64,000 nucleotides of DNA, from assembly GCF_023206215.1 (NCBI RefSeq), contig NZ_CP065800.1:2418001-2482000 (forward strand), read 5' to 3'. Positions 35,142 through 43,125 of the stretch are shown in pieces. The position numbers were made by a program, and so were the translations under genes. Each line of letters starts with the position of its first letter. Within the stretch, counting starts at the first letter, position 1. The stretch is from Butyrivibrio fibrisolvens (GTDB lineage: Bacteria > Bacillota > Clostridia > Lachnospirales > Lachnospiraceae). Under the pieces are notes generated by a model. The model did no database searches, was not told the DNA's origin, and worked only from the letters and a program-made list of their open reading frames with translations.

Positions 35142-35269
35142 TTGAAGAGTTCCGGTGTACTTTCTTATTCATAACAGATTAGCTTTCTTGTTTATGAATG
35201 GATTTACATCTTCATATGATCTTGACAATTTTTCATGTGGGGCGTTTGGAATCTATCTATGATATGGAT

Positions 35270-36415
35270 TTATTTGATTTTTTTGATATAGTAAGAACCT
35301 TGGTTTTCTATAAGACCACTAATCTGCATCATAGTAAGAGTCTGCAGTATTACACTGACAGGCTCTTTTATATTGTCTTTTTCAAGCTTTTCAGCTATCT
35401 CTGATGCTGATATCGGATAGATGTCCATTGCATCAAGTACTGATTTTTCCAAAGGTGATAGGCTCTGATATCTTACATTGGATTCTGATGACCTGCTAGA
35501 ACCTGTATGTTCGCAGATTCCGCTTTCCTGTATTGGACCTGTGAAGCAGGAGATGATATCTTCAGGGGCAAGAGCAATGCCGGCTCCCTGTCTTATAAGA
35601 TCGTTGCAGCCGTCAGAGAGCCTGTCGGTTATGCGTCCGGGTACTGCAAATATCTCTTTGCCTTGTTCGAGAGCCATATCAACAGTTATCTGGGTTCCGG
35701 ATTTCTTCCTTGCTTCTATTACCAGGACTATGTCTGAAAGACCTGAGATTATGCGATTTCTCTGAGGAAAAAGGCGCGCTTGTGGCATTGTGCCAGGCAT
35801 GTATTCAGAGATGATTCCGCCATTTTTACAGAGCATATCATATATATCCTGATTGGTGTCAGGATAGCAGAACTCAGGACTGCATCCGAGAACGCCGTAG
35901 GAAGGGCAGCCTGCTTTTAAGGCAGCTTTTTGGCTTATACCATCTACTCCCATAGCCATTCCGCTTATTATCTGAATTCCTGCCTGAGCAAGTTCAAGAC
36001 CGAACTGTCTGGCAACATATCGGCCATACTCACTGCACATCCTGGCACCAACTATAGATACAGATGGGAGGTTATCATCAGGAAGTTTTCCTTTTACATA
36101 AATGCAGGATGGTGGATCCGGAATAGTTCTAAGTTTATTCGGGAAGCTTTCATCATCATAGGGTATTATACGAATTCCTAAGTCTAACATTTTGTTATAT
36201 TCTTTTTCTTTGTCCCAGTGAGACTTGGCATATTTAAAGCTTTCGGCTGTCTTGGGTCCGAAGATTTTGTCAGCTTCCTTATCTGATATAGAGAGGATAT
36301 CAGAGGCGCTTTTGTATTCTTGTAAGAGAGCGTGGATTTTTCTTTTGCCAAGGCCGTTGATGGCATTTAGCATATAGTGATCCATCAGCTCTTTATCAGT
36401 CATTTTAGTTATCAT
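35270..36415 (-). CDS. dprA: DNA processing protein DprA (Smf)
   Basis: Binds incoming single-stranded DNA and loads RecA during natural transformation. 381 residues: N-terminal SAM-like helices, the Rossmann-fold core with VGARMCSEYGRYVA, SGMAMGVDGISQKAAL, SEYMPGTMPQARLFPQRNRI and SGTQITVDMALEQGKEIFAVPG, and a C-terminal winged helix (DML1-like). All are typical. Downstream of comM in the same direction; the usual topA neighbour is absent. Confidence 0.95.
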   Translation of the reverse strand: MITKMTDKELMDHYMLNAINGLGKRKIHALLQEYKSASDILSISDKEADKIFGPKTAESFKYAKSHWDKEKEYNKMLDLGIRIIPYDDESFPNKLRTIPDPPSCIYVKGKLPDDNLPSVSIVGARMCSEYGRYVARQFGLELAQAGIQIISGMAMGVDGISQKAALKAGCPSYGVLGCSPEFCYPDTNQDIYDMLCKNGGIISEYMPGTMPQARLFPQRNRIISGLSDIVLVIEARKKSGTQITVDMALEQGKEIFAVPGRITDRLSDGCNDLIRQGAGIALAPEDIISCFTGPIQESGICEHTGSSRSSESNVRYQSLSPLEKSVLDAMDIYPISASEIAEKLEKDNIKEPVSVILQTLTMMQISGLIENQGSYYIKKIK

Positions 36416-36552
36416 AATTTTAATTATCCCTTTGGTAGTTTTATCTGATATTTATGACGTATCATAAGGCTGGTGCCAAAAGATTTTTTTTGAACCTTAC
36501 GTAATGTCTTTTTGGATCATATGGGAATATTGGGCTGTGCTTTGAGATATCG

Positions 36553-38106
36553 TCAGCTCCAGTACTTCTGATCTGTCATCTTATAGCAGGCAGCTTCTGC
36601 AATATGTACATCCCTTATCTGGTCACTTCCTTCAAGATCTGCGATGGTTCTTGCAAGCTTTATGATCCTGTGATAGGAACGGGCTGAGAGACCGAGCTGC
36701 CTGTATAGCTTCTCAAGCATGCGCTGCTCTTTAAAACCGAGTTTGCAGTATCTGGCGATATCTATAGGTGACATATCGGAGTTGAATCTTACTTTAGTAC
36801 CTTTAAAACGCTCTTTTTGTATATCTCTTGCTCTGATGACCCTTTCTCTTATGATGCTGCTTTTTTCGTTGGCGCTGCTTCCTGTAGACAGATCTGCAAA
36901 GTCAATCTTGGGAGCTTCGATACATATGTCTATTCTGTCGAGGATAGGTCCTGATATGTGAGATAAGTAGTGGGCGATATCTTTCTGGCTGCATTTGCAT
37001 CTGCCCCGGTCAGGATAGTAGCCGCAAGGACAGGGATTCATAGCACCTACCAGCATGAAGCTTGCAGGATATGTGAAGTTACCACCGGCTCTTGATATAT
37101 GGACTTCCTGGTCTTCAAGGGGCTGTCTTAGAAGGTCGAGAGTCGTCCTTGAGAATTCTGCAATCTCATCAAGGAAAAGAACTCCCCTGTGCGCCAGAGA
37201 TATTACGCCCGGCTGTGGGACTCTTCCACCTCCCGCAAGAGCAGAAGATGTTATTGAATGGTGCGGAGACTGAAAAGGCCGCTCTGTGATAAGGGCTTTG
37301 CCTGCAGGAAGAAGACCTGCAACTGAATAAATCGTAGATACTTCAAGACTTTCTTCTTTGGATAGCGGCGGCAAAATAGTTGGGAGCCTTTTTGCAATCA
37401 TACTTTTGCCCGATCCCGGAGGCCCTACCATCAGAATATGGTGAAAACCTGCGGCTGCGACTTCCATAGCTCTTTTTAGTGCTGATTGTCCGTTGATATC
37501 AGCAAAGTCGATATCGGATCTATCAGACTCTTTTTGGAAGAGTTCATCAACGTTTACAACAGTTGGCGGGATCAGGAGATCCTTCTCACTATCCTTGGAA
37601 CTTAGATATGTGATGCATTCTGAAAGAGATGATACTCCGATGACCTTGATGCTGCTTCCAAGGACGGCGCCTTCTTTTTCATTGTCTTTTGGCAGAATGC
37701 AGGCCTTGCAGCCATTGTCTATAGCTGTTTTGACAATCGGTAATACGCCTTTGATTCCTTTTACTTCTCCGTCAAGACCCAGCTGACCTATGATAAGCGT
37801 ATCTTTTAGCTTGCTTTCATCTATCTCACCAAGTGAACATAGGATTCCTATGGCTACAGGAAGATCTACGCTTACGCCTTCTTTTCTGACATCGGCAGGA
37901 GAGAAGTTGATAGTGATACGTGACGCAGGTATCTTGATCCCCGAATTTTTGAGCGCTACTTTAACTCGTTCCTGCGCTTCACGAACTTCAGTACTTGGAA
38001 GACCGACCATATTGAAAGCCGGAAGTCCGTTTGATACGTCGACTTCGACCTGCATAAGATAGCTGTGAATGCCATTAATGGCTCCAGCTTTAATTGTACT
38101 GAACAT
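36553..38106 (-). CDS. comM: ComM/YifB family Mg chelatase-like AAA+ helicase
   Basis: 517 residues: an N-terminal Lon-protease-like (ChlI) domain (MFSTIKAGAINGIHSYLMQVEVDV), an AAA+ core with Walker A GPPGSGKS and LFLDEIAEF, and the Mg chelatase C-terminal helices. ComM promotes branch migration during transformation in Gram-negative species; Firmicutes members are called YifB. The start at 38106 fits homologues, though AAAGGAG is 13 bases away. First gene of the comM-dprA pair; the 140-bp gap before dprA shows no clear terminator. Confidence 0.93.
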   Translation of the reverse strand: MFSTIKAGAINGIHSYLMQVEVDVSNGLPAFNMVGLPSTEVREAQERVKVALKNSGIKIPASRITINFSPADVRKEGVSVDLPVAIGILCSLGEIDESKLKDTLIIGQLGLDGEVKGIKGVLPIVKTAIDNGCKACILPKDNEKEGAVLGSSIKVIGVSSLSECITYLSSKDSEKDLLIPPTVVNVDELFQKESDRSDIDFADINGQSALKRAMEVAAAGFHHILMVGPPGSGKSMIAKRLPTILPPLSKEESLEVSTIYSVAGLLPAGKALITERPFQSPHHSITSSALAGGGRVPQPGVISLAHRGVLFLDEIAEFSRTTLDLLRQPLEDQEVHISRAGGNFTYPASFMLVGAMNPCPCGYYPDRGRCKCSQKDIAHYLSHISGPILDRIDICIEAPKIDFADLSTGSSANEKSSIIRERVIRARDIQKERFKGTKVRFNSDMSPIDIARYCKLGFKEQRMLEKLYRQLGLSARSYHRIIKLARTIADLEGSDQIRDVHIAEAACYKMTDQKYWS

Positions 38107-38297
38107 AACTTTAAAATGACTCCTTTCAAAACTTTCTTCCATAATCTAAAACAGGAATTAAATGGTAACTTTGAATAGGCAAGAGCCACATTACCATCTG
38201 TGAAATGACTTTCACAAAAAAGTGCTGATTAGCACGAAAAGAAATATAACATATTGAGAAAAACGATGCAAGCATTTTTTGAAAATGTGAAAACTGT

Positions 38298-38580
38298 GTA
38301 CTTGCCAAATATACGCCGCGCCTTATGGCTGCAGGAAAGTGGACAGTTAATAAAGTCTTTTCGCATTATTGAACGTGTTATTAATTCAAGGCATGATATC
38401 TGCAGCTTTATATTCAGGGGTCCAAACTCGCTGCGCTCAGACATGTGGACCCCAAGAAGAATATAAAGCTGCATCTATCACGCTCTTGAATTTAATAACA
38501 CGTTCAAAATAATGCAAAAAGACTTTATTAACTGTCCACTTTCCTGCAGCCATAATGCGCGGCATATATTTGGCAAGTGC
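38298..38580 (-). repeat. Long hairpin element G5 (family G)
   Basis: 283 bp: ACTTGCCAAATATACGCCGCGC/GCGCGGCATATATTTGGCAAGT ends and a GGGGTCCA/TGGACCCC apex. The loop, read on the minus strand, contains GAGCGCAGCGAG: the triloop is GCA instead of GAA, still within the stable GNA class. Lies upstream of comM (opposite strand) and of lacI. Confidence 0.9.
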
Positions 38581-38792
38581 GGAGTCTGCAGGTTAGTAAT
38601 TATAGAAACGTTTTTTGCGCAATTGGTGCGCATTTTTGACTTCGTTTTGTGAACTTTTATCTATCAGATCGGCTTACTTTTGGCATTAATAAGCCTTGTG
38701 ATATGCTGTTTCATTACGCTATAGTTATATTATAAGGATTGCGCTGAATTGTTGCGCTTATATATTTTGGTTAACGACTGAAAAACGGCTAA

Positions 38793-39086
38793 GGCGGTGA
38801 TGTATACTCGAAAGTTTTACGGGGGATTTGAGCCTTGGGCAGGCAGAATATGAATCTTTGTCACGCTTTTAATCGTTTTGTATAATTCATGAGCGTGATA
38901 GATGGGGGTTTTTATTCTGCTCAGGGTCCACGAGGCTATCGCGAAGCGAGTTTGGACCCTAGAATAGAAAGCCCCAGATATCATGCCATGAATTATAAAA
39001 ACGATTAACAGCGTGGCAAAGATTCATATTCTGCCTGCCCAAGGCTCAAGTGCCCCATGTAAAACTTTCGAGTATACATCATCGCC
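38793..39086 (+). repeat. Long hairpin element G6 (family G), abutting lacI
   Basis: 294 bp from GGCGgTGATGTATACT to AGTATACATCAtCGCC, ending 23 bases before the lacI start. Apex AGGGTCCA/TGGACCCT around the alternative loop CGAGGCTATCGCGAAGCG. Strand-specific pair CTTTTAAT/CTGTTAAT as in G1 and G4. The whole 5' region of lacI is thus inside a hairpin, and G5 lies 210 bp upstream. Confidence 0.9.
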
Positions 39087-39109
39087 GGACTATATCAAGG
39101 GAGGTTTAC

Positions 39110-40126
39110 ATGGGCAGAAATAAACTTACGATTGCTGATATCGCAGATGCACTTGGAGTATCCAAGACTACCGTATCAAGAGCTATATCAGGTAAGGGAC
39201 GCATCAGCAAAGAGACAATTGACAGAGTACATGAGTATGTGGAGAAGTACAATTACAAACCATACGGTACTGACAGCAAAACTTTTAAAAGCCAAAAGAC
39301 ACATAATATAGCTGTGACCTGGTCTGGTGATTATGAACTTATAGAGATGCCGTATTTTCAGAATGTTCTTAAAGGCATTATAGAAGTCATGTCTGATGAG
39401 GGATATGATGTCATGATATCTCTCATTGTTAATGATCATATAGAGAATCTTAGAAGAATAGTGGATGAAGGCAAAATAGACGGAGTCATCCTTACAAGGA
39501 CTCTTGTTAATGACATGCCATCCCGCTTTTTAAAAAGTTCAGGTATACCTTTTGTATGCATAGGCTCCAGCGATGATGATGAAGTGACCCAGATAGACAA
39601 TGATCATTTTGAAGCCTGCAGAGAACTTACAAGTGCACTTATACATCAAGGACATAAGAGAATTGCTCTCATCGGAGGATCCAGCAATCATATCATAACC
39701 AAGACAAGATATGGAGGCTTTGTCAAAGCTTTTCATGATGCCAAGGTTACGCTTGATACCTCGATCATATTCCTTGATGTTAATACTGACAAAAGAATCT
39801 CTGACATATTATCATACCTACTTACAGTTGAGATAGACTGTCTTATCTGTATGGATGACACTTATGCTCTTAGGGTTATCGATATATGCAAAAATGAGCA
39901 CATAAGAATTGCAGAAGATCTCCGCCTTGCATCGTTCTATAACTCAACACTTCTAAGCGGCTCAGTACCTGCGATAACATCTCTTGACTTTAACGACAGA
40001 AACCTTGGAGCAGTAGCAGCCAGAACCCTCCTGCAGAAAATAAATTCCGAAGAAGTCCACAACCGCATGCTAAAAACCTACGAAGTAATGCTCCGCGAAA
40101 GCACCAGAATGGTAGAGAAGTATTGA
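39110..40126 (+). CDS. LacI-family transcriptional regulator
   Basis: 338 residues: N-terminal helix-turn-helix and hinge helix (TIADIADALGVSKTTVSRAI, then GKGRISKETIDRVHEYVE), then a periplasmic-binding-like sensor domain. Likely controls the sugar-importer-like operon that starts 880 bp downstream, though this is inference: the gap contains repeats B2 and G7 and no obvious LacI operator was found. SD GGGAGGT before ATG 39110; hairpin G6 ends just upstream. Confidence 0.93.
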   Translation: MGRNKLTIADIADALGVSKTTVSRAISGKGRISKETIDRVHEYVEKYNYKPYGTDSKTFKSQKTHNIAVTWSGDYELIEMPYFQNVLKGIIEVMSDEGYDVMISLIVNDHIENLRRIVDEGKIDGVILTRTLVNDMPSRFLKSSGIPFVCIGSSDDDEVTQIDNDHFEACRELTSALIHQGHKRIALIGGSSNHIITKTRYGGFVKAFHDAKVTLDTSIIFLDVNTDKRISDILSYLLTVEIDCLICMDDTYALRVIDICKNEHIRIAEDLRLASFYNSTLLSGSVPAITSLDFNDRNLGAVAARTLLQKINSEEVHNRMLKTYEVMLRESTRMVEKY

Positions 40127-40138
40127 ACTCGGCGCCTG

Positions 40139-40227
40139 CTTGGAAAGATGCAGTATCCTTGAAGACTTCAATGATTTATATACTTCCTACCACAGCGAAG
40201 CCTTCAAGAATGCTGCATCGTACAAGT
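40139..40227 (+). repeat. Hairpin with family-G-like ends
   Basis: GCTTGgAAaGATGCAGtATcCTTGAAG pairs with CTTCAAGaATGCTGCATCgTACAAGT around a 30-base loop. It follows lacI directly and may act in its 3' untranslated region. An isolated arm-like piece TACTTGCCAAGTATA occurs near 40258. Confidence 0.55.
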
Positions 40228-40326
40228 GGGCTTTGTAGTATTCAGACTGTGATTTCGTACTTGCCAAGTATATGTCTCTTGTATAAGCACTACCTCAAAG
40301 GAAAGAAAATGCTCGGTGAGTGAAAA

Positions 40327-40475
40327 TGTATGTTTTCTTGAACGTAAATTACAGAAACACGCATTTACTGCGTGTTTCGTGATTCAATGAATCGGTTGGT
40401 AAATAGGCCCAATGCCGAAGGCATTCTCAATTGGCCTATTTACTGCATTTTTGAATCTTTGATTCAAAAATGTAT
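40327..40475 (+). repeat. Structured repeat B2 (family B)
   Basis: Second copy of the B element, about 70 percent of bases identical to B1 but with every variable stem still pairing: GAAACACGCA/TGCGTGTTTC, GTAAATAGGCC/GGCCTATTTAC, AATGCC-GAA-GGCATT and TTTTTGAATC/GATTCAAAAA. Fixed single-stranded bases are TTTAC, CTCAA and TGCA. Confidence 0.85.
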
Positions 40476-40570
40476 ACTAATAATATACATTTATCTACCT
40501 CATATCCTTTATACCTTATAGAAATGTTGCCGGATTTAATATATAATTGATATTGAAATTTTAAACATCC

Positions 40571-40837
40571 AAAACATATGCCTTCCCTTGTAGTTGAGCC
40601 TGCGTGGGCAGTTTATAAAGTATTATCGAGTCTTTTGAAGGAGTTATTAGATTCAGGAGCTTGATAGATGGATATTTATATTCTGCTAGGGGGCCGCATG
40701 TTTGAACGAAGTGAGTTTCGGACCCCGGAATATAAATATCCAGATATCATGCCCTGAATCTTATGACTCCTTCAAGACTCGATAATACTTTATAAACTGC
40801 CCATGCAGGTTCAGCTACAAGGGAAGGCATATGTTTT
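40571..40837 (+). repeat. Long hairpin element G7 (family G)
   Basis: 267 bp: AAAACATATGCC/GGCATATGTTTT ends. Apex loop GCATGTTTGAACGAAGTGAG: the mini-hairpin GC-GAA-GC of other copies becomes AC-GAA-GT, so the outer base pair has changed on both sides. Carries the strand-specific motifs GAGCTTGATAGATGGA and CAGATATCATGCCC. Nothing else is recognised between 40838 and the next gene. Confidence 0.9.
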
Positions 40838-41005
40838 GAATGGGCGAAAACCTACAATAATAATTGTTTTTTTCTAGATCTATATTTCTTTAAGCGAATT
40901 TTCAGTGAGGTTATGTATAGTGTATTTAAGCTTGTATACATGGGCTTATTATTATAAGGCATAAGGGGTTGCGGCGTTACTGGCTGCGATCGCAGAGGGG
41001 ACGAG

Positions 41006-41983
41006 TTGAAAGCTATCGGTAAGCTGAATGATCTTTTGTCTGCAAATGCACGTCAGAAAACAGCAAAGATCAATTCTAAAAATCATACAAAATCACCATC
41101 ACAACCTAAATATCTACCTGTAAGACTTAAAGATATGGCTATTTCATTCTTGTTTATAGTACCAAGTCTTATTGGCGTAGTACTTTTCTTTGGTGCACCT
41201 TTTGCAGTCGTAGTTTTTTATTCTCTGGTTGATAATCCCACCAAGTGTAACTTTGTAGGGACCTTGAATTTTACCAGAGTTATGAACAACTCCGCTTTCC
41301 AGAAGGCTGCGCTTCATACGATAGAGTTTTCTGCTATAGCGGTTCCTTTGGCCGTTGTTTTATCGCTCCTTCTTGCAATTGTACTTGAGAACAAGATACC
41401 TGGCAGAAGTGCATTCAGGAGCATGTTCCTATCGCCTATGATGGTTCCTATAGCATCAATCGTACTTATATGGCAAGTTCTGTTCCATTACAATGGTCTT
41501 GTGAATCAGGTGCTTGGTATATTCGGAGCAGACAAGATTGACTGGCTCAAATCAGACCAGGCACATATTGTTATCATAGCTCTTTTCCTATGGAAGAATC
41601 TTGGATATAACATGATATTGTTTATGGCAGCTCTTTCAAGTGTTCCGGAAGATCAGCTTGAAGTTGCAAGACTTGAGAATGCCAATGCATGGCAGACCTT
41701 TTGGTATGTCAAGCTTAGATATCTGTCATCAACTATTGTATTTGTGGCGCTGATGTCGCTTATCAATTCTTTTAAGGTATTCAGAGAGATATACCTTATG
41801 ACGGGAGATTATCCCTATGACTCGTTGTACATACTTCAGCATTATATGAATAATAAATTCCGAAATCTTGACTATCAGGATCTGTCTGCTGCAGCTATCC
41901 TGATGTCGGTGATAATGGTAATACTGGTAGCAGCTTTGTTTACTATAGAAGAGCGTTTTGGCAAGGATGTGGAGAACTCATGA
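41006..41983 (+). CDS. Sugar ABC transporter permease (MalF type)
   Basis: 325 residues with six predicted membrane segments and the BPD permease signature EVARLENANAWQTFWYVKLR (the EAA loop that contacts the ATPase, with Ala-Ala-Gly replaced here). N-terminal 40 residues are basic and cytoplasmic. Predicted TTG start at 41006 with GAGGGG five bases before; no ATG fits. First gene of a five-gene operon overlapping the next by 4 bases. No ATPase gene is present, so a shared MsmX-type ATPase elsewhere is likely. Confidence 0.88.
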   Translation: MKAIGKLNDLLSANARQKTAKINSKNHTKSPSQPKYLPVRLKDMAISFLFIVPSLIGVVLFFGAPFAVVVFYSLVDNPTKCNFVGTLNFTRVMNNSAFQKAALHTIEFSAIAVPLAVVLSLLLAIVLENKIPGRSAFRSMFLSPMMVPIASIVLIWQVLFHYNGLVNQVLGIFGADKIDWLKSDQAHIVIIALFLWKNLGYNMILFMAALSSVPEDQLEVARLENANAWQTFWYVKLRYLSSTIVFVALMSLINSFKVFREIYLMTGDYPYDSLYILQHYMNNKFRNLDYQDLSAAAILMSVIMVILVAALFTIEERFGKDVENS

Positions 41984-43053
41984 TAAGGCACAAGGATCTT
42001 ACAAGTGAATATAGAGAATGTATCGTAGAGAGAGCTCCCCAGAACAAGTGGATGGACATTGAAGGCGCCAAGCCTCCAAAACCTGTCAAAGAGAAAAAAA
42101 CCTACACCAAAGATCAGATCAAAAAAGAGCTTGCTCTATACAGGAAGTTCATAAGGGATCATCAGAGAAAAAAGAGGATCGATATCATAAAGATTGCTAT
42201 AGGGACTATCATATGCGGATTTTTTGCAGTATTATTCCTTCTTCCTATAGTACTTACAATAACCAATTCCTTCATGGCATCAAGTGAGATAAGTTCTAAC
42301 TATGGTGCGATATTTGCAACAACGCAGACGGGCGGCAAGGTATTTGTGTCCAAGACGGTCAATCTTAAGTTCATTCCGGATATCATAACTTTGTCTCAGT
42401 ATTATGTGGCTTTGTTTAAGAGCCCTGCCTATCTGTTTAAGTTCTGGAATTCGGTTATATATGTTGTACCTATCGTTGTGTTCCAGCTTGCAGTATCATC
42501 GCTGGCTTCATATGGATTTGCCAGATATACCGGCAAGGTCAAGGGCGTTATCTTCTTTTTCTACGTTATCGTTATGATGATGCCGTATCAGGTAACGCTG
42601 GTTCCTAACTACCTTGTATCTGACTATCTGGGTATTCTGGATACAAGATGGTCTATATGGCTTCCGGGCATATTCTCGCCTTTTGCAGTATATATGCTGA
42701 CCAAGTTCATGCGAAGGATTCCGGTATCTGTCTTGGAAGCAGCCAGGATAGACGGCGCCAATGAATGGAGCATCTTTACAGATGTGGCGATGCCACTTTG
42801 CAAGGGTGGAATAGTATCTATAGCTATTCTAATATTTATTGACTATTGGAATATGGTTGAGCAGCCTATTATTTTGCTTTCAGATGATTATCTGCACCCG
42901 CTTTCAGTGTTCTTGTCCAAGATCAATTCTGGCGAGATATCACTTGCTTTTGCGATAGCGGTTATATATATGGTTTTGCCGATGCTGGTATTTTTGTACG
43001 GCGAAGAGTACCTGATAGAGGGTATCACTTATCAGGGCGGTGTAAAGGGCTGA
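41980..43053 (+). CDS. Sugar ABC transporter permease (MalG type)
   Basis: 357 residues: a long basic cytoplasmic N-terminus of about 65 residues, then six membrane segments and the EAA loop VLEAARIDGANEWSIFTDVAMP. Partner of the preceding permease; start overlaps its stop (ATGA). An external region after the first membrane segment is enlarged, about 60 residues. Ligand unknown. Confidence 0.9.
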   Translation: MIRHKDLTSEYRECIVERAPQNKWMDIEGAKPPKPVKEKKTYTKDQIKKELALYRKFIRDHQRKKRIDIIKIAIGTIICGFFAVLFLLPIVLTITNSFMASSEISSNYGAIFATTQTGGKVFVSKTVNLKFIPDIITLSQYYVALFKSPAYLFKFWNSVIYVVPIVVFQLAVSSLASYGFARYTGKVKGVIFFFYVIVMMMPYQVTLVPNYLVSDYLGILDTRWSIWLPGIFSPFAVYMLTKFMRRIPVSVLEAARIDGANEWSIFTDVAMPLCKGGIVSIAILIFIDYWNMVEQPIILLSDDYLHPLSVFLSKINSGEISLAFAIAVIYMVLPMLVFLYGEEYLIEGITYQGGVKG

Positions 43054-43125
43054 TAAAAGAAACTAATACAAAAGAATTATATTTAGCTTTTGAGAATAAG
43101 GCATTATTTATAAACGGGAGGATGT

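Noticed and set aside
2333..40837. Family G as insertion sequences with a transposase
   Set aside because: No reading frame of meaningful length inside any copy and no clear target-site duplication at the ends seen; a non-autonomous element remains possible.
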